Shown piece by piece: positions 33,896 to 42,903 of a stretch of DNA of 64,000 nucleotides. The notes beneath the pieces are model-generated. The model saw only the letters and a list, made by a program, of their open reading frames with translations. It was not told the DNA's origin and ran no database searches. The stretch is from Microbacterium sp. SL75 (GTDB taxonomy: Bacteria > Actinomycetota > Actinomycetes > Actinomycetales > Microbacteriaceae), in assembly GCF_026625865.1 (NCBI RefSeq), contig NZ_CP113067.1:682001-746000 (forward strand). Direction: 5' to 3'. The stretch's first letter is position 1. Each line of letters starts with the position of its first letter. The position numbers and the translations under genes were made by a program.

Positions 33896-35290
33896 TCAGC
33901 TCCTTTCGTTGGTGAGGATGAGGGACGAAGACAGGAAGGTCGAGGCGACCGTGTCGAACGGTTCCGTCGAGGCGGCGAAGGCGGCGAACAGCGCCGCCCC
34001 GTAGGCCGTGCCCTCGTCGTGGGTCGAGACGGTGACCTCGGGCAGCAGCGCCGAACGCGAGCGGACGACGGATGCCATGGTCGACCAGCCCCCGGTCAGC
34101 ACCGTCGAGGTCGGCGGGGCCACCTCGCGGTCCATCGCCGCCATGCACTCGGCGAGCATGTCGTTGCCGTGGCGCAGGCTCGCCGCGAACAGCTCGGCGG
34201 GGCTGAGCCCGTCGCTCTGGGCGACGATCTTGAGAACACCGTCGTCGTTGCGAGCGCCCGAGACCTCGAGGCCCCCATCGGCGAGCGTTCCGTCGACGGG
34301 AAGGGCGAGGGCGGCCTCGTCGACGACCGCGCGGCCCGTGGCATCCGTGATCCCGAGCAGCTGGAGCACGCGACGCATGAGCAGGCCCGACTTCGTCCCC
34401 GCGAGCAGCACGTACTTGCCCGGGATGACGTGGCGCACGCAGTTGATGCCGGCGTGGGCGAGGCGCTCGCGCGCGGCGAAGGGGAGGGTGTCGTCGAGCA
34501 CGCGCACGAGGGCCTCGGCCGTACCCATGGAGTCGTAGAGCTGGCCGGTGTGCGTGGCTCCGACGGCGACGGCGGACACCAGGTGGTCGTGGCCGGCGAT
34601 GGTGAGGACCGCGCCTCGGAAGCCCGCGGGCATCGTGTCGTCGGTCAGCACGCCGACGGCCTCTCCGGCGCTCACGCGCGCACCGAGGATCGACTCGTCG
34701 ACGCCCAGCACGTCGAGGGCGGCCTGCCACGGGGTGCTGTCGTCCTGGTCGATGAGACCGGTGCGCGAGACGAGCGAGTACTCGGCCACCCGCGGGCCGC
34801 CGAGGGCGTGCACGACGAACTCGGGGACGTTGAGGAACGTCGTCCCCGCGAGCTCGATCCCGCTGTCGCGCAGGTGCAGGAGTTTGGCGATGGAGGCCAG
34901 CGGCCCCACCGGCAAGCCGGTACGACCGGGGAACTCGGCGCGGAACTCCTCGGGCGTCGCGACGATCTGGGTGGCACCCCGCGGGTCGAACCAGGCCATG
35001 ATCGGCGCGAGCGCGGTGCCTGCGGCATTCAGCAGCACCCCCGCCTCCGCCATGCCCGAGACGCCGAGCGCGAGGACGCGGTAGCCCTCGCCGAGACGGG
35101 CGTCGGCCTCGACGGCGAGCTCGCGAACGAGGGCGATCGCGCGGTGGGCGGGCATCTCGGCCCGACCGTGGTCGAGGTTGGTCCAGGGCGAGGGGCGGCT
35201 CACCACGAGCACCTGGCGCCCCTCGGGGGTGGCGACGAGCAGCTTCGTGCTGGTGCTGCCCATGTCGACGCCGACGACGTAGTCGCTCAT
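33896..35290 (-). CDS. FGGY family carbohydrate kinase, second copy
   Basis: Sugar kinase of 464 aa. The N-terminal motif is VVGVDMGSTSTKLLVATPEG, the middle AGHDHLVSAVAVG, and the C-terminal LTGGWSTMASVVRSR. It is clearly related to the kinase at 20185-21555 (shared GTAE, NEVRHVVPG-like and ARNDDGVL segments) and less so to XylB. Its ATG overlaps the stop of the ManA-like gene. It probably phosphorylates the sugar brought in by the adjoining transporter, or its ketose isomer. Confidence 0.86.
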   Translation of the reverse strand: MSDYVVGVDMGSTSTKLLVATPEGRQVLVVSRPSPWTNLDHGRAEMPAHRAIALVRELAVEADARLGEGYRVLALGVSGMAEAGVLLNAAGTALAPIMAWFDPRGATQIVATPEEFRAEFPGRTGLPVGPLASIAKLLHLRDSGIELAGTTFLNVPEFVVHALGGPRVAEYSLVSRTGLIDQDDSTPWQAALDVLGVDESILGARVSAGEAVGVLTDDTMPAGFRGAVLTIAGHDHLVSAVAVGATHTGQLYDSMGTAEALVRVLDDTLPFAARERLAHAGINCVRHVIPGKYVLLAGTKSGLLMRRVLQLLGITDATGRAVVDEAALALPVDGTLADGGLEVSGARNDDGVLKIVAQSDGLSPAELFAASLRHGNDMLAECMAAMDREVAPPTSTVLTGGWSTMASVVRSRSALLPEVTVSTHDEGTAYGAALFAAFAASTEPFDTVASTFLSSSLILTNERS

Positions 35291-36324
35291 CGCACCTCAC
35301 CTCCGCGGAGGGTGCCGGGCCAGCCGGCGCCGGGAGCGGCGATGAGGACCTCGGCCTCGCCGGACAGGCGCCAGGCACCGAAGGCGTACGGCACGGCGTA
35401 GACCTGACCGCGCTCGATGTCTATCGATCCGGCGTCCGACACCAGCGCGCCGGATCCCTCGCGCACCAGCACCACCGCGAACCCGGCTTCGCGCGCCGCG
35501 GTCTCCCCCGCCGCGTCGAAGAGGCGGAAGTAGGGGTCGGCGACCGCGGGCAGCAGCGAGCGGAAGTCCGCCCCCGCCGGCGTCGTGCCCGTCGTGCTGA
35601 TCAGGGCGCCGAGGGCCTCGGCATCCAGCTTCTGGGTCGAGACCGCGGGCATCACCGCGTCGAATCCGAGGTCGAGGTGCGACTCCTCGCGCGTCGAGGT
35701 CGTGACCGACCACTCCAGCAGGATCGAGAAGTCGGTGGGCTCCTGCACCTCGGCGACGAAGATGCCTCCGTCGATCGCGTGCACGGTGCCGGCGGGGACG
35801 AGAACGCCCATGCCGGGGCGCACGACCACGCGGTTCATGCGCGAGAGCATCCACTCGCTGTCCTGCGCGTCGCGGCGACGGTCCAGCTCGTCGCGGTCGA
35901 CGGTCTGGTTCCAGCCGACGTGCACGGCGCAGTCGTCCTCGGTCTCGAGCACGTACCAGGCCTCGGTCTTGCCGTACGGGCAGTCGAGGTGCGCGGTCGA
36001 GAAACCCCGATCCGGGTGCACGTGGACGGGCAGGCGCTGACGCGCGTCGAGCAGCTTGACCAGGATGCCGAGATCGGCGGCATCGCGTCCGCCGCGGGCT
36101 CCCACCCAGGCCCCGCGATCGGCGGTGACGAGGTCGCGCAGGAAGTCGCCGCCGTCGGTGACGGCGAGACCGACCGTGTCGGAGCCGAAGCGCGACACGG
36201 TCGATCCGAGCCACTCCTCGGGCTGCCGGTCGGTCTCGGGGACGATGCCCCGCAGCGCGGCGATGCGGTCGCCGCCGAGGTAGAAGTGCTGCACGGGATG
36301 GGGAGGCAGCAGGACGGGCTTCAT
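35287..36324 (-). CDS. Class I mannose-6-phosphate isomerase-like protein
   Basis: Cupin-type protein of 345 aa related to phosphomannose isomerases. The metal-binding segment PVHVHPDRGFSTAHL, then GKTEAWYVLE, and a later PAGTVHAIDGGIF that supplies a His are present. It would interconvert an aldose and ketose (or their phosphates). The ATG at 36324 overlaps the LacI stop and its own stop overlaps the FGGY kinase start, so it is tightly coupled to both. It is shorter than ManA and probably has a specialised substrate. Confidence 0.83.
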   Translation of the reverse strand: MKPVLLPPHPVQHFYLGGDRIAALRGIVPETDRQPEEWLGSTVSRFGSDTVGLAVTDGGDFLRDLVTADRGAWVGARGGRDAADLGILVKLLDARQRLPVHVHPDRGFSTAHLDCPYGKTEAWYVLETEDDCAVHVGWNQTVDRDELDRRRDAQDSEWMLSRMNRVVVRPGMGVLVPAGTVHAIDGGIFVAEVQEPTDFSILLEWSVTTSTREESHLDLGFDAVMPAVSTQKLDAEALGALISTTGTTPAGADFRSLLPAVADPYFRLFDAAGETAAREAGFAVVLVREGSGALVSDAGSIDIERGQVYAVPYAFGAWRLSGEAEVLIAAPGAGWPGTLRGGEVR

Positions 36325-37541
36325 GAGGGGGCTCCCAGGGTGGCTGCGGCCGGGACGGCGACAGCGCCGGGCGGCTCGGGGTGGACGAGGGCGACCACCG
36401 CGGGCGACGTGCGCGCCGCGGTCACGGAATCGGACGGATGCAACGCCATCGGAGCGGATGCCGAGACGGATCCGGTTCCGCTGCGCTCGACCGATCCGGC
36501 GAAGGGCACCTCGCCCGAACCGCGGGGCACGAGGCGCGTGGGCACGACCGTGCGGGTCGGGGCGTCGTCGGCATGCAGGGCCAGGTGGCGCAGGCGCCGG
36601 AAGGCCGCCGCGCCGAGCAGACGGGGGTCGTGGTCGACGTAGGTGATGCCGGGTTCGAGCACCTCGGCGAGGGTGAAGTCGCCGAAGGAGATGAGCGCCG
36701 GCATCCGGAGTCCGCGCGCACGGATCGCCCGAACGGTCGCGATCGCGGCGAGGCTCGTCGCGCACAGCAGGGCGGTGGGAGCGTCGGGGCGCCCGAGCAG
36801 GAGCGAGGCTTCGGCGGCCTCTCCCGCACGGAATCGCTCGTGGGTGACGACGAGCGAGGGATCGAACGCCACGCCCGCCGCCTCGAGCGCCGAACGGTAC
36901 CCGGCGAGGCGGTCGCTGACCGTGGGGTACGGCACGTCCTCGCCCATGAAGGCGACGCGACGGTGGCCGTGCGAGAGCAGGGCGGCGGTGGCCTCGGCCG
37001 CGGCCCCGAAGTCGTCGATGACGATGGAGTCGATCCCGGAGCGCACGCGGTCGACGGTCACCACCGGGCAGCGGTGGCGCAGTCCCGCGAGGACCGCGGC
37101 GGGGACCGCGACCGGCGCCACGATGAGACCGGCGAGACGGTGGCCGGTCAAGCGGTCGAGCTGGGCCGTCTCACGCGCCGCGTCGTAGCCGGTGCTGGCG
37201 AAGATCACGCTCAGGCCCTCGGCGATCGCGAGCTCTTCGACCACGCTCACGAAGGCGGCGAAGAACGGGTCGCTGATCGCATCGATCAGGATGCCGATCG
37301 TGTCGGCCTCGCGACGCTTGAGCTCGCGGGCGCTGCGGTCGGGGACGAACCCCAGATCGCGCACCATCTGCAGCACGCGGTCGCGGGTTCCGGGGAGGAC
37401 GCCGGCTTCGTCGTTGATGACGCGCGACACGGTCTTGGGGCTCACGCCCGCTGCCGTCGCGACGTCGATGAGCCGAGCGCGCGGGCGGGCCGTCGCGGCC
37501 TCGGCGACCGCGGTCACGGTCCGTCGCTCATCGTGCGTCAT
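36321..37541 (-). CDS. LacI family transcriptional regulator with C-terminal extension
   Basis: Repressor of 406 aa. The HTH is RLIDVATAAGVSPKTVSRVI near residues 23-42, after a longer than usual N-terminal tail. The effector domain follows (TIGILIDAISDPFFAAFVSV, LLSHGHRRVAFMGED, LISFGDFTLAEVLEPGITYV). About 55 extra Ala/Pro/Ser-rich residues at the C terminus are unusual. It is first in the operon that continues with the ManA-like isomerase, FGGY kinase and transporter. Two GACAACGTTGTC-type palindromes just upstream, and a third at 38671, are its likely operators. Confidence 0.9.
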   Translation of the reverse strand: MTHDERRTVTAVAEAATARPRARLIDVATAAGVSPKTVSRVINDEAGVLPGTRDRVLQMVRDLGFVPDRSARELKRREADTIGILIDAISDPFFAAFVSVVEELAIAEGLSVIFASTGYDAARETAQLDRLTGHRLAGLIVAPVAVPAAVLAGLRHRCPVVTVDRVRSGIDSIVIDDFGAAAEATAALLSHGHRRVAFMGEDVPYPTVSDRLAGYRSALEAAGVAFDPSLVVTHERFRAGEAAEASLLLGRPDAPTALLCATSLAAIATVRAIRARGLRMPALISFGDFTLAEVLEPGITYVDHDPRLLGAAAFRRLRHLALHADDAPTRTVVPTRLVPRGSGEVPFAGSVERSGTGSVSASAPMALHPSDSVTAARTSPAVVALVHPEPPGAVAVPAAATLGAPS

Positions 37542-37550
37542 CGCATCTCC

Positions 37551-37562
37551 GACATCGTTGTC
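37551..37562. promoter_or_regulatory. LacI-type operator (proximal)
   Basis: GACATCGTTGTC, 11 of 12 identical to the palindromes at 37617 and 38671, lies 10 bp upstream of the LacI start, fitting autoregulation. Confidence 0.65.
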
Positions 37563-37616
37563 ATTCGGGAGGGAACCCTGGGGCGGGCCTCGATGGAGAA
37601 AGCATGAGCCCGACGG

Positions 37617-37628
37617 GACAACGTTGTC
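37617..37628. promoter_or_regulatory. LacI-type operator (distal)
   Basis: Perfect 12-bp palindrome GACAACGTTGTC upstream of the sugar operon, 66 bp from the proximal site. It is also immediately beyond the 3' end of the DUF4432 gene. Confidence 0.7.
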
Positions 37629-37631
37629 AAG

Positions 37632-38624
37632 TCACGGATGGATCTCGATGACATCGATGTCGAGACCGAGCTCCCACGATGCTCCCGGCGCGAGCGGACG
37701 CAGCAGCCCGCGCGCTCGCGCATCACCTCGACCCAGGATCGTCGGCGCCGTGGCCGGCTCCACCCCGAGCACCACCCCGTCCTTCTGAGCGACCCGCCAC
37801 TGGAACATCCCCGGCAACCGGGCGGTGTCGAACGAGATCCGGATGCCGAGCCCCGACACCGCGACCACCTCAGCGCTCACGCGGCGATCGGTCGGCAGTT
37901 GGTGCGCGAATACCTGCTCGGGATAGCGCGCCGACGGCTCGGGGAACTCCGCCCACGACGACAACCCCGCCTCCGCGGCGACGTCGCGCGCGCGCACACT
38001 CTCCGCCGGCGAGCGCAGGACCGTGCCCGCGTCCACCAGCGGCCAACCGAGGTTCACGTGGTACAGCACCATGGGTTCGACCTCGCGCGAGCCGCGGTTC
38101 ACGATCTCGTCGCGCAGTTCGATGCGCCCCTCGCCGAGCGGGAGCCGCACGCTCCGCCGCAGCTCGAGGTGCGCGCCGAGAACGGTCGCCTCGACCACCA
38201 CGGCCTCGACGACCACGGCGTCATGCCCCGCCTCGGCCCGGACGACGGATGCCGAGAGTCCGCTGTAACGACCGTGCTGCGGATGCTCCCCCTCGATGTC
38301 GACCGACGGCGGGCCGAACGAGAGCAGCCCGCAGGTGGTTACGAGACCGCCGCCGAACGCCGCGCCGAAACCGCTCGCCCCCGGGCGCGGCCAACCGGTG
38401 GGCGAGACCCACGCCAGGGGCACGCCGCGGTGTCGCACCTGGCCGAGATCGAGCCCGCGGTCGGGAAGCAGCTCGACGTCCAGGTCGCCGGCGATGAGCC
38501 GCAGGCGCCGGGTTCCGGCATCCGGCCCATCCGTGCGCACCGACGCCTCCACGGCCGCCAGGGCCGTGGCAGAACCCACGCGCCGTCGCGCGCCTTCGAT
38601 CGACCGCCCGTACAGCTCACCCAT
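37632..38624 (-). CDS. DUF4432 family protein (aldose 1-epimerase-like)
   Basis: Protein of 330 aa with a galactose-mutarotase-like beta-sandwich pattern: IAGDLDVELLPDRGLDLGQV, GLLSFGPPSVDIEGEHPQHG, MVLYHVNLGWPLVDAG and VVLGVEPATAPTILGRG are typical of DUF4432 proteins. These are thought to act on sugar anomers or related carbohydrates, but the activity is not well defined. The ATG at 38624 has GGAAGG upstream. It is divergent from the aldolase at 38753 and shares the operator at 38671, linking it to the same sugar regulon. Confidence 0.8.
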   Translation of the reverse strand: MGELYGRSIEGARRRVGSATALAAVEASVRTDGPDAGTRRLRLIAGDLDVELLPDRGLDLGQVRHRGVPLAWVSPTGWPRPGASGFGAAFGGGLVTTCGLLSFGPPSVDIEGEHPQHGRYSGLSASVVRAEAGHDAVVVEAVVVEATVLGAHLELRRSVRLPLGEGRIELRDEIVNRGSREVEPMVLYHVNLGWPLVDAGTVLRSPAESVRARDVAAEAGLSSWAEFPEPSARYPEQVFAHQLPTDRRVSAEVVAVSGLGIRISFDTARLPGMFQWRVAQKDGVVLGVEPATAPTILGRGDARARGLLRPLAPGASWELGLDIDVIEIHP

Positions 38625-38668
38625 GAGCCCCGCCTTCCTCGCCGTGACGCGGCTCACGCTAGCAGTGA

Positions 38669-38698
38669 TTGACAACGTTGTCTTGCTCCCCGCATACT
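38669..38698 (+). promoter_or_regulatory. Promoter with LacI-type operator
   Basis: A -35 TTGACA (38669-38674) and a -10 CATACT (38693-38698) with an 18-bp spacer drive the aldolase operon. The palindrome GACAACGTTGTC (38671-38682) overlaps the -35 element and is the same as the site at 37617. It probably controls the divergent epimerase-like gene as well. Confidence 0.75.
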
Positions 38699-38752
38699 GA
38701 CCGTCGAGCGCAGAGCCGCGCCCCGACACGACGCTTCGGAGACCCACACCCC

Positions 38753-39607
38753 ATGTCGAAACCCCGCCTCAACCGCCTCTTCAACGCGCGCTCCGGCCGC
38801 GCCCTCGACGTCGCCGTCGACCACGGCGCCTTCCACGAACACTCGTTCCTCACCGGCATCGAAGACATGGCGAAGACCGTCGCGACCCTCGTCCACGCCG
38901 GTCCCGACGCCGTGCAGCTCACGCTCGGCCAGGCGCCGCTGCTGCAGTCGGTCCCCGGCAAGCAGAAGCCCGGACTCGTGCTGCGCACCGACATCGCCAA
39001 CGTCTACGGCGACCCGCTCGAGACGCCGCTGCACAGCATCCACGTCCCGGATGCCATCGAGGTCGCCGTCCGCCTCGACGCCGTCGCCGTGTGCGTGAAC
39101 CTGCTCGACCTGCCCGGCGAACCGCAGGTGCGCGAGCAGTGCATCCGCTCGATCCTCGCCCTGCGCAGCGACGCCGAGAAGTACGGGATGCCGCTCATGA
39201 TCGAGCCGCTCGTCATGCAGACCAAGCCCGGCACCGGCGGCTACGGCGTCGACGGCGACACCGCCAAGGTCGTCACCCTCGTCCGCCAGGCACGCGAGCT
39301 CGGTGCCGACCTCATCAAGGCCGACCCCACCGACGACATCACCGAGTACCACCGGGTCATCCAGGCCGCCGGCGACACCCCCCTGCTGGTGCGCGGCGGG
39401 GGGCGGGTCGACGACCGCACGCTTCTCGAGCGCACGAAGGCGGTGCTCGAGCAGGGTGCTCGCGGCATCGTCTACGGTCGCAACGTCATCCAGCACCGCG
39501 ACCCGGCCGGCATCACCGCGGCCCTCATGGCCGTGGTGCACGACGACGCCTCGGTCGACGAGGCCCTCGCCCTCATCGGCGGCACCGACGAAGGAGACCG
39601 CGCATGA
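38753..39607 (+). CDS. Class I aldolase, FbaB/LsrF/DeoC-type
   Basis: TIM-barrel Schiff-base aldolase of 284 aa. The N-terminal ALDVAVDHGAF, MPLMIEPLVMQ and LGADLIKADPTDDITEYH (candidate Schiff-base Lys), and the phosphate-binding end LVRGGGRVDD and GARGIVYGRNVIQ, are typical of the FbaB/LsrF group. It is the third aldolase type in this window. The stop overlaps the ATG of the Gfo/Idh/MocA gene. It probably cleaves the phosphorylated product of the regulon sugar; identity unknown. Confidence 0.82.
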   Translation: MSKPRLNRLFNARSGRALDVAVDHGAFHEHSFLTGIEDMAKTVATLVHAGPDAVQLTLGQAPLLQSVPGKQKPGLVLRTDIANVYGDPLETPLHSIHVPDAIEVAVRLDAVAVCVNLLDLPGEPQVREQCIRSILALRSDAEKYGMPLMIEPLVMQTKPGTGGYGVDGDTAKVVTLVRQARELGADLIKADPTDDITEYHRVIQAAGDTPLLVRGGGRVDDRTLLERTKAVLEQGARGIVYGRNVIQHRDPAGITAALMAVVHDDASVDEALALIGGTDEGDRA

Positions 39608-40758
39608 CCGGCAGGAAGATCGGCGTCGGCATCATCGGCGGCGGCCTCATGGGGCGCGAGATCGCCGCGGCGCTTCGGCGCTGGCCCGCTCTCATCGACC
39701 ACCCCGCCGAGCCCGAGCTCGTCGCGGTCTGCGACATCAACCCGGCGGCGCTGTCGTTCTTCGAGCGCATCGACACGGTGCAGCTCACCACGACCGACCA
39801 CCACGAGCTCCTCGCCGACCCCCGCGTCGACGTCGTGTACATCGCCGTGCGACACGACCTGCACGAGCGCCTCTACGTCGACACCGTCCGCGCCGGCAAG
39901 GCGCTCCTCGCCGAGAAGCCCTTCGGTATCGACCGCGCAGCCGCCGACGCGGTGGTCGCCGCGATCGACGAAACGCCCGGGTCGTTCGTCCGCGTCTCCA
40001 GCGAGATGCCGTTCTTCCCCGGCGCGCAGTGGGCGGTCGACTACGTCCGCTCCGGCGCGCTGGGCCGCATCGTCGAGGCGAAATGCACGTTCCTGCACTC
40101 GAGCGACATCGATGTGAACAAGCCCCTCAACTGGAAGCGGCAGAAGCAGTTCTGCGGCGACGCCGGTGTGCTCAACGACCTCGGCATGCACACGTGGCAC
40201 GTGCCGCTGCGCCTGGGATGGACGCCCGAGAAGGTCGTCGGCATCCTGCAGGACATCGTCACCGAGCGTCCCGGCCCCGACGGCACGCTCCAGCCCTGCG
40301 ACACCTGGGACAACGCGGTCATCCACTCGTGGGCGCGCCACGACGGCGCCCCGTTCCCCCTCACCACCGAGACCAAGCGCATCGCGCCCGGGCAGAAGAA
40401 CACGTGGGAGTTCGAAGCCATCGGCATGTCGGGCGGCGTGCGCTTCAGCACCAAGAACCCCAAGCGCGTCGAGGTGTTCGCCTTCGTCGACGTTCCCGGG
40501 ATCGGCCGCGAGCAGAGTTGGCAGAGCATCGACGCGGGCAGCCAGTCGGTGTGGCCGACGGTGACGGGCCCGAACTTCGAGTCGGGGTTCTCGGATGCCA
40601 TCCTGCAGATGTGGGCGGCCTTCCTCGCCGAGTTCGTCGGTGAGCTCGGCGACGGGTTCGGCTGCGTCCGCCCCGAAGAGGCCGCGTTGACCCACCGCCT
40701 CTTCGCCGCGGCGATCGCCTCGCACGAGACGGGTGCGCAGGTTACGCCCGAGGCGTGA
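39604..40758 (+). CDS. Gfo/Idh/MocA family oxidoreductase
   Basis: NAD(P)-dependent sugar or polyol dehydrogenase of 384 aa. The Rossmann motif GVGIIGGGLMGREIAAAL opens the protein, LLAEKPFGIDRAAA is the conserved EKP segment, and VLNDLGMHTWHVPLRLG supplies the catalytic region with His. It overlaps the aldolase gene by 4 bp. It may oxidise the sugar at C1-C3 before phosphorylation and cleavage. A strong terminator follows. Confidence 0.88.
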   Translation: MTGRKIGVGIIGGGLMGREIAAALRRWPALIDHPAEPELVAVCDINPAALSFFERIDTVQLTTTDHHELLADPRVDVVYIAVRHDLHERLYVDTVRAGKALLAEKPFGIDRAAADAVVAAIDETPGSFVRVSSEMPFFPGAQWAVDYVRSGALGRIVEAKCTFLHSSDIDVNKPLNWKRQKQFCGDAGVLNDLGMHTWHVPLRLGWTPEKVVGILQDIVTERPGPDGTLQPCDTWDNAVIHSWARHDGAPFPLTTETKRIAPGQKNTWEFEAIGMSGGVRFSTKNPKRVEVFAFVDVPGIGREQSWQSIDAGSQSVWPTVTGPNFESGFSDAILQMWAAFLAEFVGELGDGFGCVRPEEAALTHRLFAAAIASHETGAQVTPEA

Positions 40759-40762
40759 CGAC

Positions 40763-40805
40763 GGAAAGAGGGAGTGCCCGCCGCGTGCGGACACCCCCTC
40801 TTCCT
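40763..40805 (+). terminator. Terminator of aldolase-oxidoreductase operon
   Basis: A long stem with few mismatches (GGAAAGAGGG on the left, CCCTCTTCC on the right, inner GTGcCCGC/GCGGaCAC) starts 5 bp after the stop codon. Confidence 0.75.
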
Positions 40806-40880
40806 CGTTCTCCGGCGCCACCGGCGGTATCCGTATGCTCGAAGGGTGCCGACCCCGCGCGGCACCACCCGAGGAGACGC

Positions 40881-41876
40881 ATGCGCAAGACCGGTCGGCC
40901 CACCATGATCGACGTCGCCGCCGACGCCGGGGTGAGCCTGAAGACCGTCTCGCGCGTGGTGAACGGGGAGCCGAACGTCGACCCCGCCATGATCGAGCGA
41001 GTGCTCGCATCGGTCGGCCGGCTCGGCTACCACCGCAACTCCCTCGCCGCCAGCCTGCGATCGGGCAACCGCGACACGATCGGTTTCGTCGCCGCCGACC
41101 TCTCGAACACGTTCTACATGGCGGTCGCGGCCGCCGTCTCGGCGATCGCCACGCGCGAGCGCATGCACCTGGTCATGGCATCCAGCGAAGAGGATGCCGA
41201 TCTGGAACGCACCCTCGCCCTCGATCTGTGCCAGCGTCAGATCGGCGGCCTCATCGTCGTGCCCACCGCGGCCGACCACTCCTACCTCTCCCGCGAGGTG
41301 GAGCTGGGAACGCCGGTGGTCTTCCTCGACCGTCCCGGCAGCGGCGTCCCCGCCGACGCGATCCTGCTCGACAACCGCGGCGGGTCTCGCTCAGCCGTCG
41401 CCGAGCTGCTCGAGAGCGGGCACCGCCGTATCGCCGTCCTGCTCGACTCCGCCGAGATCTACACGATGGTCGAGCGCCTCGCCGGAGCACGCGAGGCCTT
41501 CGCCGCCGCGGGTCTCACGCTCGACCCCGCCCTGGTCGTCGACGGGTTGCACACCCCCGCCGTCACCCGTGACGCGGTGCACCGGCTCCTCGACTCCGCC
41601 GACCCGCCCACGGCGGTCTTCTGCGCGAACAACCGCGTCACGATCGGGGCTCTCGAGGCGATCCTGCCTCGCGGCGCCGAGGTCGCCATCGCCGGCTTCG
41701 ACGACTTCGAGCTCTCCCGCCTGCTCCCCCGCCGCATCCGCATCGTCGACTACGACGTGACGGAGCTCGGCACGCGCGCCGCCGAGACACTGCTGGCGCG
41801 GGGAGCCGACCCCGCGACGGGATCCCACACGCACCTTGTGTCGACGCGTCTCGTCGACCGGGGCGGGGTGTCCTGA
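40881..41876 (+). CDS. LacI family transcriptional regulator
   Basis: Repressor of 331 aa. HTH TMIDVAADAGVSLKTVSRVV at residues 8-27, then a complete effector domain (DTIGFVAADLSNTFYMAVAA, LLESGHRRIAVLLDSAEIYT, VAIAGFDDFELSRLLPRRIR). GAGGAGACGC precedes the ATG at 40881. It is a single gene between the sugar operon terminator and the SDR gene. Its operators are not evident; no site like the other two LacI palindromes is upstream. Confidence 0.9.
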   Translation: MRKTGRPTMIDVAADAGVSLKTVSRVVNGEPNVDPAMIERVLASVGRLGYHRNSLAASLRSGNRDTIGFVAADLSNTFYMAVAAAVSAIATRERMHLVMASSEEDADLERTLALDLCQRQIGGLIVVPTAADHSYLSREVELGTPVVFLDRPGSGVPADAILLDNRGGSRSAVAELLESGHRRIAVLLDSAEIYTMVERLAGAREAFAAAGLTLDPALVVDGLHTPAVTRDAVHRLLDSADPPTAVFCANNRVTIGALEAILPRGAEVAIAGFDDFELSRLLPRRIRIVDYDVTELGTRAAETLLARGADPATGSHTHLVSTRLVDRGGVS

Positions 41877-41944
41877 GCCTGCGTGGCATCCGCTCCCCCG
41901 TCAAGGCCGCGCACCGCAGCGCCGGCTCTGCCTAACGTCGAAAC

Positions 41945-42847
41945 ATGACCTCCGATCGCGATCAGTTCACCTTCGACAATCCCGTCACTCGCTACGCGCG
42001 CGTCGAGCCGCCCGTGCAGCACCAGCCCGAGCCCGGCGTCCAGGCGGATATGACTCCGGTACCCGACCTGGGCGAGAAGACCTACCGCGGGCTCGGCCGC
42101 CTGGTCGGGCGAAAGGCCCTCATCACGGGCGGAGACTCCGGCATCGGCGGCGCCGTGGCGATCGCGTTCGCCCGCGAGGGAGCCGACGTGGCCATCGTGC
42201 ACCTGCCCGACGAACAGCGCGACGCCGACCACATCCTCGAGCAGATCCGGGATGCCGGCCGCACCGGCGTCTCGATCGCGACCGACATCACCGATCCCGC
42301 CGCGTGCCGCGAGCTCGTCGCCCGCACCGCCGAGGCACTCGGCGGTCTCGACATCGTCGTGAACAACGCTGGCAAGCAGGTGATGGTCGAGAAGGTCGAC
42401 GACCTCGCCGACGAGCAGTTCGAGCAGACCTTCCGCACGAACGTGTTCGCCCCGTTCTGGATCACGAAGGCGGCGCTGGCCCACCTTCCCGAGGGCGGCA
42501 CCATCATCAACACCGCCTCGCTCGAGGCGTATGTTCCCGCGCCCGATCGCCTCGACTACGCCGCGACCAAGGCCGCGATCAACAATCTGTCGAAGGGCCT
42601 CGCGCAGCAGCTCGCCTCGCGCGGCATCCGGGTCAACGTCGTCGCGCCGGGGCCCACCTGGTCGGCGCTGCAGGTGAGCCAGGGCGTCTCCGACGACCAG
42701 ATGGAGCACTTCGACGACGAGAGCACGTACCAGCGCGCCGGTCAGCCCGCAGAGATCGCACCGGCGTTCGTCTTCCTCGCCTCTGCGGAGTCGAGCTACG
42801 TCTCGGGCGAGACCCTTAACGTCAACGGCGGCATGGTCACGCCGTAA
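41945..42847 (+). CDS. SDR oxidoreductase, general-stress type
   Basis: Short-chain dehydrogenase of 300 aa with an N-terminal extension of about 50 residues before the Rossmann motif ALITGGDSGIGGAVA. NNAG and the active-site region NTASLEAYVPAPDRLDYAATK (Ser, Tyr, Lys) are intact. The extension and sequence resemble the Bacillus general stress protein 39/YghA group of unknown substrate. TAACGT at 41931-41936 lies 8 nt before the ATG, so it is probably leaderless. It is monocistronic and followed by a terminator. Confidence 0.87.
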   Translation: MTSDRDQFTFDNPVTRYARVEPPVQHQPEPGVQADMTPVPDLGEKTYRGLGRLVGRKALITGGDSGIGGAVAIAFAREGADVAIVHLPDEQRDADHILEQIRDAGRTGVSIATDITDPAACRELVARTAEALGGLDIVVNNAGKQVMVEKVDDLADEQFEQTFRTNVFAPFWITKAALAHLPEGGTIINTASLEAYVPAPDRLDYAATKAAINNLSKGLAQQLASRGIRVNVVAPGPTWSALQVSQGVSDDQMEHFDDESTYQRAGQPAEIAPAFVFLASAESSYVSGETLNVNGGMVTP

Positions 42848-42858
42848 CCCGCGCGCCC

Positions 42859-42896
42859 CGATCGCCCCGGCCCGCCGCGTGCGGACGGGGCGATCG
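42859..42896 (+). terminator. Terminator of SDR gene
   Basis: CGATCGCCCCG (42859-42869) pairs perfectly with 42886-42896, 12 bp after the SDR stop. Confidence 0.7.
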
Positions 42897-42903
42897 TCGT
42901 GTG

